A stretch of 57,421 nucleotides of DNA, from positions 1-57,421 of IMG/VR virus record IMGVR_UViG_3300030202_000014; one strand, 5' to 3'. Below are positions 51,601 to 57,421 of this stretch, in pieces. The DNA is from a virus. Position numbers and translations under genes: made by a program. The notes beneath the pieces are model-generated. The model made no database searches. It was given only the letters and a program-made list of their open reading frames with translations, and was not told where the DNA came from. Each line of letters begins with the position of its first letter. The stretch's first letter is position 1.

Positions 51601-51813
51601 ATGGCTAAGAAATCAGTAAAACTATACACAGACAATGTTCTTGAAGAGTTCTATAATCACGTACTCAATGGAACAATAAAAGATTTACATATCCCCCATA
51701 GTGATGTATTCTATGTGCGTGAAGCTGTACAGAACCATTATGGGAGGCCATTTACGTTGGCACACGTAGAATGGGCAATGCGTAAAGAAGGTTGGACAGA
51801 TGGCAACGACTAA
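51601..51813 (+). CDS. Small hypothetical protein, first rightward gene
   Basis: 70 residues from the ATG at 51601; no clear ribosome site, which fits a short or leaderless transcript from the TATAAAAT box. Sequence SVKLYTDNVLEEFYNHVLNG, HIPHSDVFYVREAVQ, TLAHVEWAMRKEGW looks like a small helix-rich, possibly DNA-binding fold. Overlaps the next gene by 14 bases. Confidence 0.6.
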   Translation: MAKKSVKLYTDNVLEEFYNHVLNGTIKDLHIPHSDVFYVREAVQNHYGRPFTLAHVEWAMRKEGWTDGND

Positions 51814-52084
51814 AGATGTAGAACGATTACCCAGTGGTAAATTGAAGTATCGTGGTGAAACATTTCCCGGCTACAACAAACCAAAGCGCACTAGTGGTGG
51901 TTCTAAGAAATCTGCTGTATTAGCAAAGAAGGGTGATCAGGTAAAACTAGTTCGTTTTGGTGATCCTAACATGAGTATCAAAAAAGATGATCCTGCTAGA
52001 CGTAGAAGCTTTCGTGCTAGACATAACTGTGATACAGCCAAAGATAAGTTTACAGCAAGATACTGGAGTTGTAGAGCATGGTAA
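51800..52084 (+). CDS. Conserved phage protein of unknown function
   Basis: 94 residues. The pattern FPGYNKPKRT, SAVLAKKGDQVKLVRFGDPN, RRRSFRARHNCDTAKDKFTA and YWSCRAW is highly conserved in marine and cyanobacterial phages. It is basic. Overlaps the next start by 7 bases. Function not known. Confidence 0.72.
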   Translation: MATTKDVERLPSGKLKYRGETFPGYNKPKRTSGGSKKSAVLAKKGDQVKLVRFGDPNMSIKKDDPARRRSFRARHNCDTAKDKFTARYWSCRAW

Positions 52085-52788
52085 GCCCGATACAGAAACT
52101 ATTTAAAAAGAAGTTTGTGTCTACGCTAGATGAAGGTCAATCACCTTCTCGTGGTACACTTGATGTAGAGTCAGGCAAAGCAGGTAAAGTAACACAGGCT
52201 ACTGGAACTACAATGAAGGACGCAGCCTCTCTTGGGTCACGTGCTCGTGCTAGGCTTGTTGTTACTTTAGAAAGAATGGCATCAGAGGGTACAATTTCAA
52301 AGAAAGACCAAAAGTTACTTGATAGGTTAAACGAATTATCTGAGCAACAAGATAAGGCACGTACAACTGCAGCAAGTAAAACAAAAACAGATGCACAATC
52401 AAAAGCTAAAGGTGTAAGCCTCGCAGGTGAAGAAGGTGTCATTAAAGCAAAACCAAAAACAAAGTTAAAAGATAGTGACATGATGGTTGGTAATACAACA
52501 AACGGTATTACAAAAGATGGTGAGATTATTGGTAATCCTACTGACAACCAAATGAAAATAGTAATACGTAATATGGAAGCTCGTGAAGCTTTAAGTGCAG
52601 CAGCCAAGGCAAACTTAGCAAAACTAAAACGTATGTCAAAGAAAGACAAACAGGACGCTGCACTCCGTAACATGGAACGTAAACTAAAAGATACAGGGGC
52701 TGACAAATCAGGACGTCCTTTTAATCGTGGTGGCACGTTACGTAATGGACACTCTGACTTTCGTTCTAAGGGATTGTTTTACAAGTGA
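52078..52788 (+). CDS. Lys-rich hypothetical protein
   Basis: 236 residues, strongly charged and mostly helical (RARLVVTLERMASEGTISKK, LLDRLNELSEQQDKARTTAA). The tail NRGGTLRNGHSDFRSKGLFY resembles the GG-rich tails of nearby small proteins. Possibly nucleic-acid-binding or virion-associated. Confidence 0.5.
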   Translation: MVSPIQKLFKKKFVSTLDEGQSPSRGTLDVESGKAGKVTQATGTTMKDAASLGSRARARLVVTLERMASEGTISKKDQKLLDRLNELSEQQDKARTTAASKTKTDAQSKAKGVSLAGEEGVIKAKPKTKLKDSDMMVGNTTNGITKDGEIIGNPTDNQMKIVIRNMEAREALSAAAKANLAKLKRMSKKDKQDAALRNMERKLKDTGADKSGRPFNRGGTLRNGHSDFRSKGLFYK

Positions 52789-53312
52789 GCATAGAGGCTG
52801 ATCTTAGGGATTGGTCACAGACTGTGCTAGAAGTTCCCAATGACTCACTGAACGGATTACCTGCCTGTCCATATGCAAAAGAGGCATGGAAACAAAACAA
52901 AGTAAATGTAATCGAAACCCAGAACTTAGGTATTGAAACCATTTGCCAAGCTAGAAAGTTTGACAATACATATGATCTGGTAGTTGTAGCGTCCTATACA
53001 TTTCCATCTCCCTACGCATTTACTGAGTTTATAAATTTTTTAAACGACACTTTTACAAAACAAGATTTGCACATCATGGGGTTTCACCCTGAATACGGTG
53101 CAGAAGATGCAGACTTAGACTTCTTGTATGAAAATGAGTGGGAGTCTGCAATAGAGGATGAATACGCAATGATGTTTATTCAATCTCTATCAAAGGTGGA
53201 TGACGCAAGTCTGAAACTGGAGAAACTAGGATACTACAATGTGTATCCATCTGAAGAGTATCAGACTCTTGTGTTAGATCGAAGAAAACGGAGAACAAGA
53301 CAATGGCAATGA
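52785..53312 (+). CDS. DUF1415-like conserved protein
   Basis: 175 residues, GTG start overlapping the previous stop. Pattern LPACPYAKEAWKQNKVNVIE, DLVVVASYTFPSPYAFTEFI, LHIMGFHPEYGAEDADLDFL, MMFIQSLSKVDDASLKLEKL resembles DUF1415 and marine-phage homologues. Alpha/beta fold. Enzymatic role unknown. Confidence 0.6.
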   Translation: MSIEADLRDWSQTVLEVPNDSLNGLPACPYAKEAWKQNKVNVIETQNLGIETICQARKFDNTYDLVVVASYTFPSPYAFTEFINFLNDTFTKQDLHIMGFHPEYGAEDADLDFLYENEWESAIEDEYAMMFIQSLSKVDDASLKLEKLGYYNVYPSEEYQTLVLDRRKRRTRQWQ

Positions 53313-53443
53313 AACCTCGTGCAATGAAAAAGAAAACACCAATGCGTGGTGGCGGTATGTTAAAGAAAAAGCCAATGATGCGTGGTGGAGGAATGGGCAA
53401 AAAGAAAATGATGCGTGGCGGCATGACTAAAAAGAAAAAGTAA
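53303..53443 (+). CDS. 46-residue Met/Gly/Lys/Arg low-complexity peptide
   Basis: Reading starts MAMKPRAMKKKTPMRGGGML and continues with three further (M)RGGG-KKK blocks, ending MTKKKK. Net charge is very high. It overlaps the previous gene by 10 bases and the next by one (TAATG). Its use of MRGG(G) plus a Lys run resembles the peptide at 54001. Function unknown; DNA compaction is conceivable. Confidence 0.55.
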   Translation: MAMKPRAMKKKTPMRGGGMLKKKPMMRGGGMGKKKMMRGGMTKKKK

Positions 53444-53631
53444 TGTGGCTTGCTATAGTATTAGCTTGTAGTACACCTTACGCTCAATCATGCATTGTGT
53501 TTGCAAAACAAGAAGAGTTATTTGTTACAGAAGAACTATGCAAAGAAGAAACAGATAAGGTTACACTTATGATGCAGTCACAGGGCATGTTTGCTAGACC
53601 TGCCTGTTTTAAAATTGGAAAAACTTTATAG
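53443..53631 (+). CDS. Small probably exported two-Cys protein (type D)
   Basis: 62 residues. Signal-like start (MWLAIVLACSTPYAQSC), then FVTEELCKEETDK and a further Cys in RPACFKIGKTL. Same general build as the genes at 40318, 45603 and 49736, here in the late arm. Could be periplasmic. Function unknown. Confidence 0.55.
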   Translation: MWLAIVLACSTPYAQSCIVFAKQEELFVTEELCKEETDKVTLMMQSQGMFARPACFKIGKTL

Positions 53632-53640
53632 GAAAATAAA

Positions 53641-53991
53641 ATGAAGAAACTATTATTGGCATCTGCAATTGTGGTTGCAGGAACATCAGTGGCAGCAATG
53701 GACTTAGGTTACGGTCTATCTGTTGGCGCAGAAACAGAACTAACATACACAACAGGCAAGGAAACTTGGACAATGGACGTAACACCTTCTATGGGTTTAG
53801 GTGCATACGGAGTTTCTTTTACTGCTGAAACAACTATAGATGTACTAGACCTAAATAATGGTGACATCTTTACAGGTGTAGATTGGAAAGCTGAGTATGT
53901 ATGGAAAGGTATAACAACATATACTGAAGTATCATCTGACGCAGACTTTGAGTTCGGTGATATTACAATGGGTGCAAAGTTAAAATTCTAA
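53641..53991 (+). CDS. Phage-encoded outer-membrane beta-barrel candidate
   Basis: 116 residues. Clear Sec signal peptide (MKKLLLASAIVVAGTSVAAM, cleavage near residue 19). The mature part alternates hydrophobic and polar residues over about six short strands (GLSVGAETELTYTTG, GVSFTAETTIDVLD, TMGAKLKF) and ends with a C-terminal Phe, the usual outer-membrane assembly signal. Ribosome site is weak (AGGAAAATAA). Likely inserted in the host outer membrane; superinfection blocking or envelope change are hypotheses. Confidence 0.7.
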   Translation: MKKLLLASAIVVAGTSVAAMDLGYGLSVGAETELTYTTGKETWTMDVTPSMGLGAYGVSFTAETTIDVLDLNNGDIFTGVDWKAEYVWKGITTYTEVSSDADFEFGDITMGAKLKF

Positions 53992-54000
53992 AGGTGATTT

Positions 54001-54129
54001 ATGAAATCAGTACCAAAAGGAAATAAAGGTTTAGCTAAACTACCAAAAACTGTTCGCAATAAAATGGGATACATGAAACGTGGTGGTGTGTTAAAAACAA
54101 AAGCAGCTACACGTAAAAAGAAAAAATAA
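54001..54129 (+). CDS. 42-residue basic peptide
   Basis: MKSVPKGNKGLAKLPKTVRN then KMGYMKRGGVLKTKAATRKK and KK. Ribosome site AAAGGTG upstream; stop abuts the next start. Very basic, related in style to the 53303 peptide. Function unknown. Confidence 0.55.
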   Translation: MKSVPKGNKGLAKLPKTVRNKMGYMKRGGVLKTKAATRKKKK

Positions 54130-54495
54130 ATGGCAAACCCTGCTACAGCTAAATACTTCACAAAAGCAAAAGACTTATCTGCAACAGCAGGTGGTGCAAG
54201 TGGTGATGTAGTGTACACATGTCCAAACAATCATGTGGCACTCATCACTTTTTTACATGTATCAAATGGTTCTTCAAATAATAAGAAGTACAGTCTTCAA
54301 TGGTATGAAGCAGCCACAACTACCTATCACTTTATTGTAGATGAACACAGCTTATCTTCAAACAGCCTAGAAGAAGTAATACAAGGTGGTGGATACCTAG
54401 CCTTGGCTGCAGGTGATAAGATTGTAGGATTTGAAGACAGTAGTTCTGACTTTCACATTATACTATCTGGTGCGGAGTATTACCAACCGACATAA
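54130..54495 (+). CDS. Beta-rich conserved phage protein
   Basis: 121 residues. Regular beta-strand pattern (GDVVYTCPNNHVALITFLHV, KKYSLQWYEAATTTYHFIV, GGYLALAAGDKIVGFEDSSS). Layout similar to the fibre-associated 103-residue protein at 16464. A minor virion or fibre-tip protein is plausible; no motif proves it. Confidence 0.5.
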   Translation: MANPATAKYFTKAKDLSATAGGASGDVVYTCPNNHVALITFLHVSNGSSNNKKYSLQWYEAATTTYHFIVDEHSLSSNSLEEVIQGGGYLALAAGDKIVGFEDSSSDFHIILSGAEYYQPT

Positions 54496-54555
54496 CGGAT
54501 ATGCAATTTTTGTGAGTACTCATAGGTCAGCAACTATGATATAACTATCTCCATA

Positions 54556-54570
54556 CGCTGCAATGCAGCG
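54556..54570 (+). promoter_or_regulatory. Hairpin in the leader of the DUF1127 gene
   Basis: CGCTGC (54556-54561) and GCAGCG (54565-54570) form a perfect 6-bp stem with a 3-base loop, 11 bases before the AAGGAG ribosome site. No T run follows, so it is not a terminator. It may affect mRNA stability or processing. Confidence 0.45.
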
Positions 54571-54592
54571 ACTAACACTAAAGGAGATAGAT

Positions 54593-54766
54593 ATGAGTGT
54601 AAGACAATTTTTTAAAGATGCTTGGAAGCGTCACGAAATCGCCCAACAAAAACGTGCAGACTTTAGAATACTGCAGATGATGAGTGATAAAGACCTGAAT
54701 GATATTGGCATTGGGCGAGGCGATATAAGGAGAGTTATATATGCCAAAGAAGAAAAGCACAGTTAA
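54593..54766 (+). CDS. DUF1127 (YjiS-like) small protein
   Basis: 57 residues from the ATG at 54593 with AAGGAG 6 bases upstream; a longer frame is not supported. The domain is complete: RADFRILQMMSDKDLNDIGI and GRGDIRRVIY. DUF1127 proteins are common in alphaproteobacteria; some bind RNA or influence phosphate and carbon metabolism. In a phage, this is probably host-derived and may modulate host RNA turnover (inference). Its AAGGAG-containing 3' end overlaps the next gene. Confidence 0.82.
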   Translation: MSVRQFFKDAWKRHEIAQQKRADFRILQMMSDKDLNDIGIGRGDIRRVIYAKEEKHS

Positions 54767-54920
54767 CGCAGCAGGAAACTATACAAAACCTGCCATGCGT
54801 AAACGCCAGTTTGCTAGAATCAAAGCAGGAACAAAGGGTGGTAGAGCAGGACAATGGAGTGCTCGTAAAGCTCAAATGCTTGCATCTGCTTACAAAAAAG
54901 CAGGTGGTGGTTACAAGTAA
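54741..54920 (+). CDS. Small basic conserved phage protein
   Basis: 59 residues: MPKKKSTVNAAGNYTKPAMR, then FARIKAGTKGGRAGQWSARK, AQMLASAYKKAGGGYK. This is a well-conserved type in marine phages. Good AAGGAG site inside the previous gene; the stop shares a base with the next start. Function unknown. Confidence 0.72.
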   Translation: MPKKKSTVNAAGNYTKPAMRKRQFARIKAGTKGGRAGQWSARKAQMLASAYKKAGGGYK

Positions 54921-55165
54921 TGGCTCTTGCTAAGTCACAAAAAAGTCTCAAGTCTTGGACGAAACAAAAGTGGAGAACCAAGAGTGGTAAGCCTAGTGCT
55001 AAAACTGGTGAACGTTATTTACCTACTGCGGCTATTAAGTCTCTTAGCAGCAGTGAGTATGCCGCTACAACCAGAGCTAAACGACAAGGCACGAAGGCAG
55101 GTAAGCAGCATGTGGCTCAACCTAAGAAAATCGCAGAAAAAACTAGACGATACAGGAGAACCTAA
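54920..55165 (+). CDS. DUF5872-like small basic protein
   Basis: 81 residues: MALAKSQKSLKSWTKQKWRT, SGKPSAKTGERYLPTAAIKS, EYAATTRAKRQGTKAGKQHV. Strongly conserved in marine phages and related to DUF5872; basic, probably nucleic-acid-binding. Always found near the two preceding small basic genes in such genomes as far as I recall. Function unknown. Confidence 0.68.
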   Translation: MALAKSQKSLKSWTKQKWRTKSGKPSAKTGERYLPTAAIKSLSSSEYAATTRAKRQGTKAGKQHVAQPKKIAEKTRRYRRT

Positions 55166-55467
55166 TGGTAGATGAGTATGACCTAGATAAGAATGGTAAA
55201 CTGGATGCTGAAGAGCGAGAGATTTACCTAGAGGACAGACGTAGGCGTATGGAAGATGAAGATGCCAAACGTGATGCCCAACGTAACATGACATGGTTTG
55301 CTTTATCTGGAATGGTTCTATATCCTGCAGCAATACTACTATGTTCAGTAATCGGAATGGAAACAGCAGCAATGTTAATATCTGATATAGCTAATATCTA
55401 TGTTGTATCTGTTTCTGCTCTGGTTGGTGCATACTTTGGTTTTAATGCAATAGGAGCTAAGAAATGA
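55165..55467 (+). CDS. EF-hand membrane protein (holin-like)
   Basis: 100 residues. A canonical calcium-binding loop at residues 6-17 (DLDKNGKLDAEE), then a charged helix and two membrane segments (WFALSGMVLYPAAILLCSV and IANIYVVSVSALVGAYFGFN). It stands directly before a second membrane protein and the M15 endolysin. A holin or regulator of lysis sensing calcium is plausible, but not shown. Confidence 0.6.
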   Translation: MVDEYDLDKNGKLDAEEREIYLEDRRRRMEDEDAKRDAQRNMTWFALSGMVLYPAAILLCSVIGMETAAMLISDIANIYVVSVSALVGAYFGFNAIGAKK

Positions 55468-55850
55468 TAGGACAATTACTTGGACCAGTATCACAATTAG
55501 CAGGTACGTGGTTAAATGGTAAGGTAGAAGAAAAGGCTGCACAGAATAAAGTGAAGGTAGCCAAGGCAGAAGCGGAAGCTCAGATAATGCTCTCAGCCGC
55601 TACGTCAGAAGCGGAGTGGGAAAAGATAATGGCACAAGGAACCCAGAACTCGTGGAAAGACGAGTATCTGGTTTTGCTTTTTTCAATTCCACTTATCCTT
55701 GCATTTTTACCGTTTGAATGGGCTAACGCAGCAGTAGCAAATGGCTTTGCTGCATTGGAGTCTATGCCCCAATGGTATAGCTATACCTTGGGTGTAATCG
55801 TGGCAAGCAGCTTCGCTGTAAGGTCAGCCACTAAGTTTTTTGGGAAATAA
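55464..55850 (+). CDS. Putative holin (GTA/3-TM type)
   Basis: 128 residues. Amphipathic N-terminal helix, then NSWKDEYLVLLFSIPLILAF and a C-terminal membrane segment (WYSYTLGVIVASSFAVRSAT). This pattern matches holins of the gene-transfer-agent three-TM family. It precedes the endolysin by two bases, a classic holin-endolysin order. Coupled to the previous gene by ATGA overlap. Confidence 0.7.
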   Translation: MIGQLLGPVSQLAGTWLNGKVEEKAAQNKVKVAKAEAEAQIMLSAATSEAEWEKIMAQGTQNSWKDEYLVLLFSIPLILAFLPFEWANAAVANGFAALESMPQWYSYTLGVIVASSFAVRSATKFFGK

Positions 55851-55852
55851 TT

Positions 55853-56323
55853 ATGACATTTAAATTATCAAGCAGATCACTAGGTAAACTAGAAGGTGTT
55901 CACCCTGATATGGTGGAGACAGTAAAAAAAGCTATTGAAGTGACTAAAGTAGACTTCGGAGTTACATATGGTGTACGAGATTTGGCAGAGCAAGAGCGTC
56001 TGTTTAAATCTGGACGATCACAGACTATGAAGAGTAAACACCTGATACAAGATACAGGATACTCACATGCTGTAGACCTTGTAGCTTATGATGGCTCAGA
56101 TGTAGTTTGGGAAATAAATGTTTATGATGATATTGCTGATGCAATGAAAGCTGCAGCAAAAGAAGTTGGCTGTGCCATTAAGTGGGGTGCGGCTTGGTCA
56201 GTAGGTAATATAGTAGATTATGGTGGTACAATGGAAGAAGCCATGAATGAATATGTAGACCTACGTAGATCACAAGGAAGACGTCCATTTATTGATGGAC
56301 CGCATTTTGAATTGATGGTATAA
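55853..56323 (+). CDS. Endolysin, M15 family L-Ala-D-Glu / D-Ala-D-Ala peptidase
   Basis: 156 residues. Zinc site: H63 in SKHLIQDTGYSHAVDLVAY, D75 in AVDL and H151 in DGPHFEL, with the catalytic acid expected just before the last His. Cuts peptide bonds in peptidoglycan for lysis. No signal peptide, so it needs the adjacent holin. It overlaps the small terminase start by one base. Confidence 0.88.
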   Translation: MTFKLSSRSLGKLEGVHPDMVETVKKAIEVTKVDFGVTYGVRDLAEQERLFKSGRSQTMKSKHLIQDTGYSHAVDLVAYDGSDVVWEINVYDDIADAMKAAAKEVGCAIKWGAAWSVGNIVDYGGTMEEAMNEYVDLRRSQGRRPFIDGPHFELMV

Positions 56324-56694
56324 TGGCTAGACAACTAACAGAACAGCAACAACAGTTTTTAAACGTATTATTTGAAGAAGCAGGTGGAGATGTTCTCACA
56401 GCAAAAAAGCTTGCAGGATATTCAGATACAACGTCAACGACTAGTGTTGTAAATAGTTTGAAGGAAGAGATTATAGATGCTACTCAAACGTTTTTATCAC
56501 GCAATGCTCCGAAAGCTGCAATGGCAATGGTTGGGGCGTTGTACGATCCTACTGAGCTAGGTATTCGTGATAAGATGCAAGCAGCTAAAGAACTACTTGA
56601 TCGTACTGGTCTTGTAAAGACTGAGAAGATGCAAGTTGAGGCAAAGGGTGGTGTAATGCTTATGCCACCAAAACAAATGGAAGAAGATGACTAA
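56323..56694 (+). CDS. Terminase small subunit-like protein
   Basis: 123 residues. N-terminal helix-turn-helix-like segment (EQQQQFLNVLFEEAGGDVLT, AKKLAGYSDTTSTTSVVNSL), then helices (IRDKMQAAKELLDRTGLVK), as in TerS recognition subunits. It directly precedes a second DNA-binding-like gene and TerL, as in other marine podoviruses. Ends in an acidic tail and overlaps the next start by 8 bases. Confidence 0.72.
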   Translation: MARQLTEQQQQFLNVLFEEAGGDVLTAKKLAGYSDTTSTTSVVNSLKEEIIDATQTFLSRNAPKAAMAMVGALYDPTELGIRDKMQAAKELLDRTGLVKTEKMQVEAKGGVMLMPPKQMEEDD

Positions 56695-57112
56695 ACCATT
56701 AAAGCAATGGAAGTTACCCCAACCAACTGACATAAAAGAAGACAACGAGTGGATACCTATTCCACGTATATCACGCACCATTCCTTTTGGATATGATGTA
56801 GACCCCGATGATCCAGACGTACTATTACCGAATGAACATCAGCTAGATATGCTAGAGAAAGCACAGAAGTATTTGAAACAATACTCCTATCGTGAAGTAG
56901 CTAACTGGCTCACAAGAAATACTGGCAGAAGCATTTCGCATGTAGGTTTGAGGAAACGGTTAGACAATGAGCGAAGAAGAAAAAACAAAGTTGGAAGCCT
57001 ACGCAGATGGGCAGACTATGCGAAAAAGGCAATCGCCAAAGCGGAGGAACTCGAAGCCAAAAGGCTCGGAGCAAAAAACCAAAGCAGTCAAGAAGACTCA
57101 AGCGCAGCCTAA
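56687..57112 (+). CDS. Second small DNA-binding protein before TerL
   Basis: 141 residues. Contains a conserved block (GYDVDPDDPDVLLPNEHQLD, KYLKQYSYREVANWLTRNTG, RSISHVGLRKRLDNERRRKN) that reads like a resolvase or TerS-type helix-turn-helix. In related phages this gene sits just before TerL. Either it or the preceding gene could be the true TerS; they may work together. Its last 146 bases overlap the start of TerL in another frame. Confidence 0.65.
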   Translation: MTKPLKQWKLPQPTDIKEDNEWIPIPRISRTIPFGYDVDPDDPDVLLPNEHQLDMLEKAQKYLKQYSYREVANWLTRNTGRSISHVGLRKRLDNERRRKNKVGSLRRWADYAKKAIAKAEELEAKRLGAKNQSSQEDSSAA

Positions 57113-57421
57113 AGCAAATCCTGTAGTAGATGAAATATCTATTGAGGAACAACACAACGTTATATTCAAACCAAACGAAGGTCCACAGACGGACTTTCTA
57201 GCTGCAGGTGAAAGAGAAGTATTATATGGTGGCAGTGCAGGTGGAGGTAAATCCTACGCCATGTTAGCTGACCCCTTACGTTACATGGGCCATCCTGCCT
57301 TTTCTGGATTGTTACTACGGCATACAACAGAAGAACTTAGGGAACTTATATTTAAATCACAAGAAATGTACCCTAAGATTTGGAAAGGTATTAAGTGGTC
57401 TGAACGAAAGATGCAGTGGAC
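56967..57421 (+). CDS. terL: Terminase large subunit, N-terminal part (continues at left end)
   Basis: The frame opens at the ATG at 56967 and runs off the right edge. It carries a Lys/Arg-rich N-terminus, then the ATPase Walker A G88-GSAGGGK-S96 and a GLLLRHTTEELRELIFKSQ adenine-site region. At 57388-57421 it re-enters positions 1-34 in frame, and joined to 33-1160 it gives about 526 residues. A later start is possible because the first ~50 residues overlap another gene. Confidence 0.9.
   Translation, partial: MSEEEKTKLEAYADGQTMRKRQSPKRRNSKPKGSEQKTKAVKKTQAQPKANPVVDEISIEEQHNVIFKPNEGPQTDFLAAGEREVLYGGSAGGGKSYAMLADPLRYMGHPAFSGLLLRHTTEELRELIFKSQEMYPKIWKGIKWSERKMQW
57388..57421. repeat. Right copy of the terminal overlap
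   Basis: Homologous to positions 1-34 with three synonymous mismatches, as described for the left copy. It marks where the circular or permuted genome was opened for the record. Confidence 0.85.

Noticed and set aside
1-57421. tRNA genes or a tRNA-derived att site
   Set aside because: No cloverleaf with conserved TTC-loop was noticed by eye; a dedicated tRNA search would be needed to exclude it fully.

Overview
The window is an essentially complete genome of a tailed double-stranded DNA phage with short-tail (podovirus-like) virion genes and T7-like replication genes. The large terminase gene runs off the right end and re-enters at the left end in the same frame. The first and last 34 bases are homologous, so the molecule is circular or circularly permuted, with a unit length of about 57,387 bp. 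Gene content resembles the HMO-2011 type of marine podovirus, known from SAR116, Roseobacter-lineage and SAR11 hosts. The points of resemblance are a family-A DNA polymerase carrying a DnaJ-like CxxCxGxG zinc insertion, a B12-dependent ribonucleotide reductase, ThyX, a tyrosine integrase, split primase and helicase, and tandem S74 tail fibres. A marine alphaproteobacterial host is likely but not proven; a DUF1127 gene in the late arm fits it. I see no phage RNA polymerase, tRNA or CRISPR array. Promoter-like sites are host sigma70-like.

Layout. (1) 1-31.4 kb, + strand, virion module: TerL C-terminus, portal, a 1,151-aa virion-type protein, scaffold, major capsid, small head proteins, adaptor, nozzle, a long fibre cassette (three adjacent fibres with S74 chaperone ends), small membrane proteins and a set of large Gln/Ala-rich or coiled-coil putative ejection proteins. 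It ends at a strong terminator at 31,416-31,442. (2) 31.4-50.7 kb, - strand, early and replication operon, transcribed leftward: many small genes first, then a SleB hydrolase, a DUF932 protein, integrase, primase, helicase, ThyX, DNA polymerase, an SSB-like protein, a Cas4/RecB-like nuclease, endonuclease I, DUF3310, NrdJ, MazG and two tiny membrane proteins. (3) 50.7-51.6 kb, the largest non-coding region: leftward and rightward promoter candidates, a ~96-bp quasi-palindrome, a G-run element and paired 10-bp palindromes. It is a candidate control region and origin. (4) 51.6-57.4 kb, + strand: small conserved phage proteins, a signal-peptide beta-barrel candidate, DUF1127, an EF-hand membrane protein, a holin-like protein, an M15 endolysin, small terminase proteins and the TerL N-terminus.

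The genes form a coherent lytic programme. NrdJ, ThyX, MazG and nucleases supply and recycle nucleotides for PolA, primase, helicase and SSB. EndoI resolves branched DNA for the terminase. Lysis uses a holin-like protein, the M15 peptidase and perhaps SleB.

The strongest unexplained signal is a dense field of short perfect inverted repeats (arms of at least 6 bp, loops of 5 nt or less). I counted about 27 by eye in 49.2-51.05 kb, where roughly two would be expected by chance. They ignore gene boundaries and surround the leftward promoter. A 14-bp element GTCCAA-NN-TTGGAC, present seven times and only in the early arm and control region, belongs to this class.
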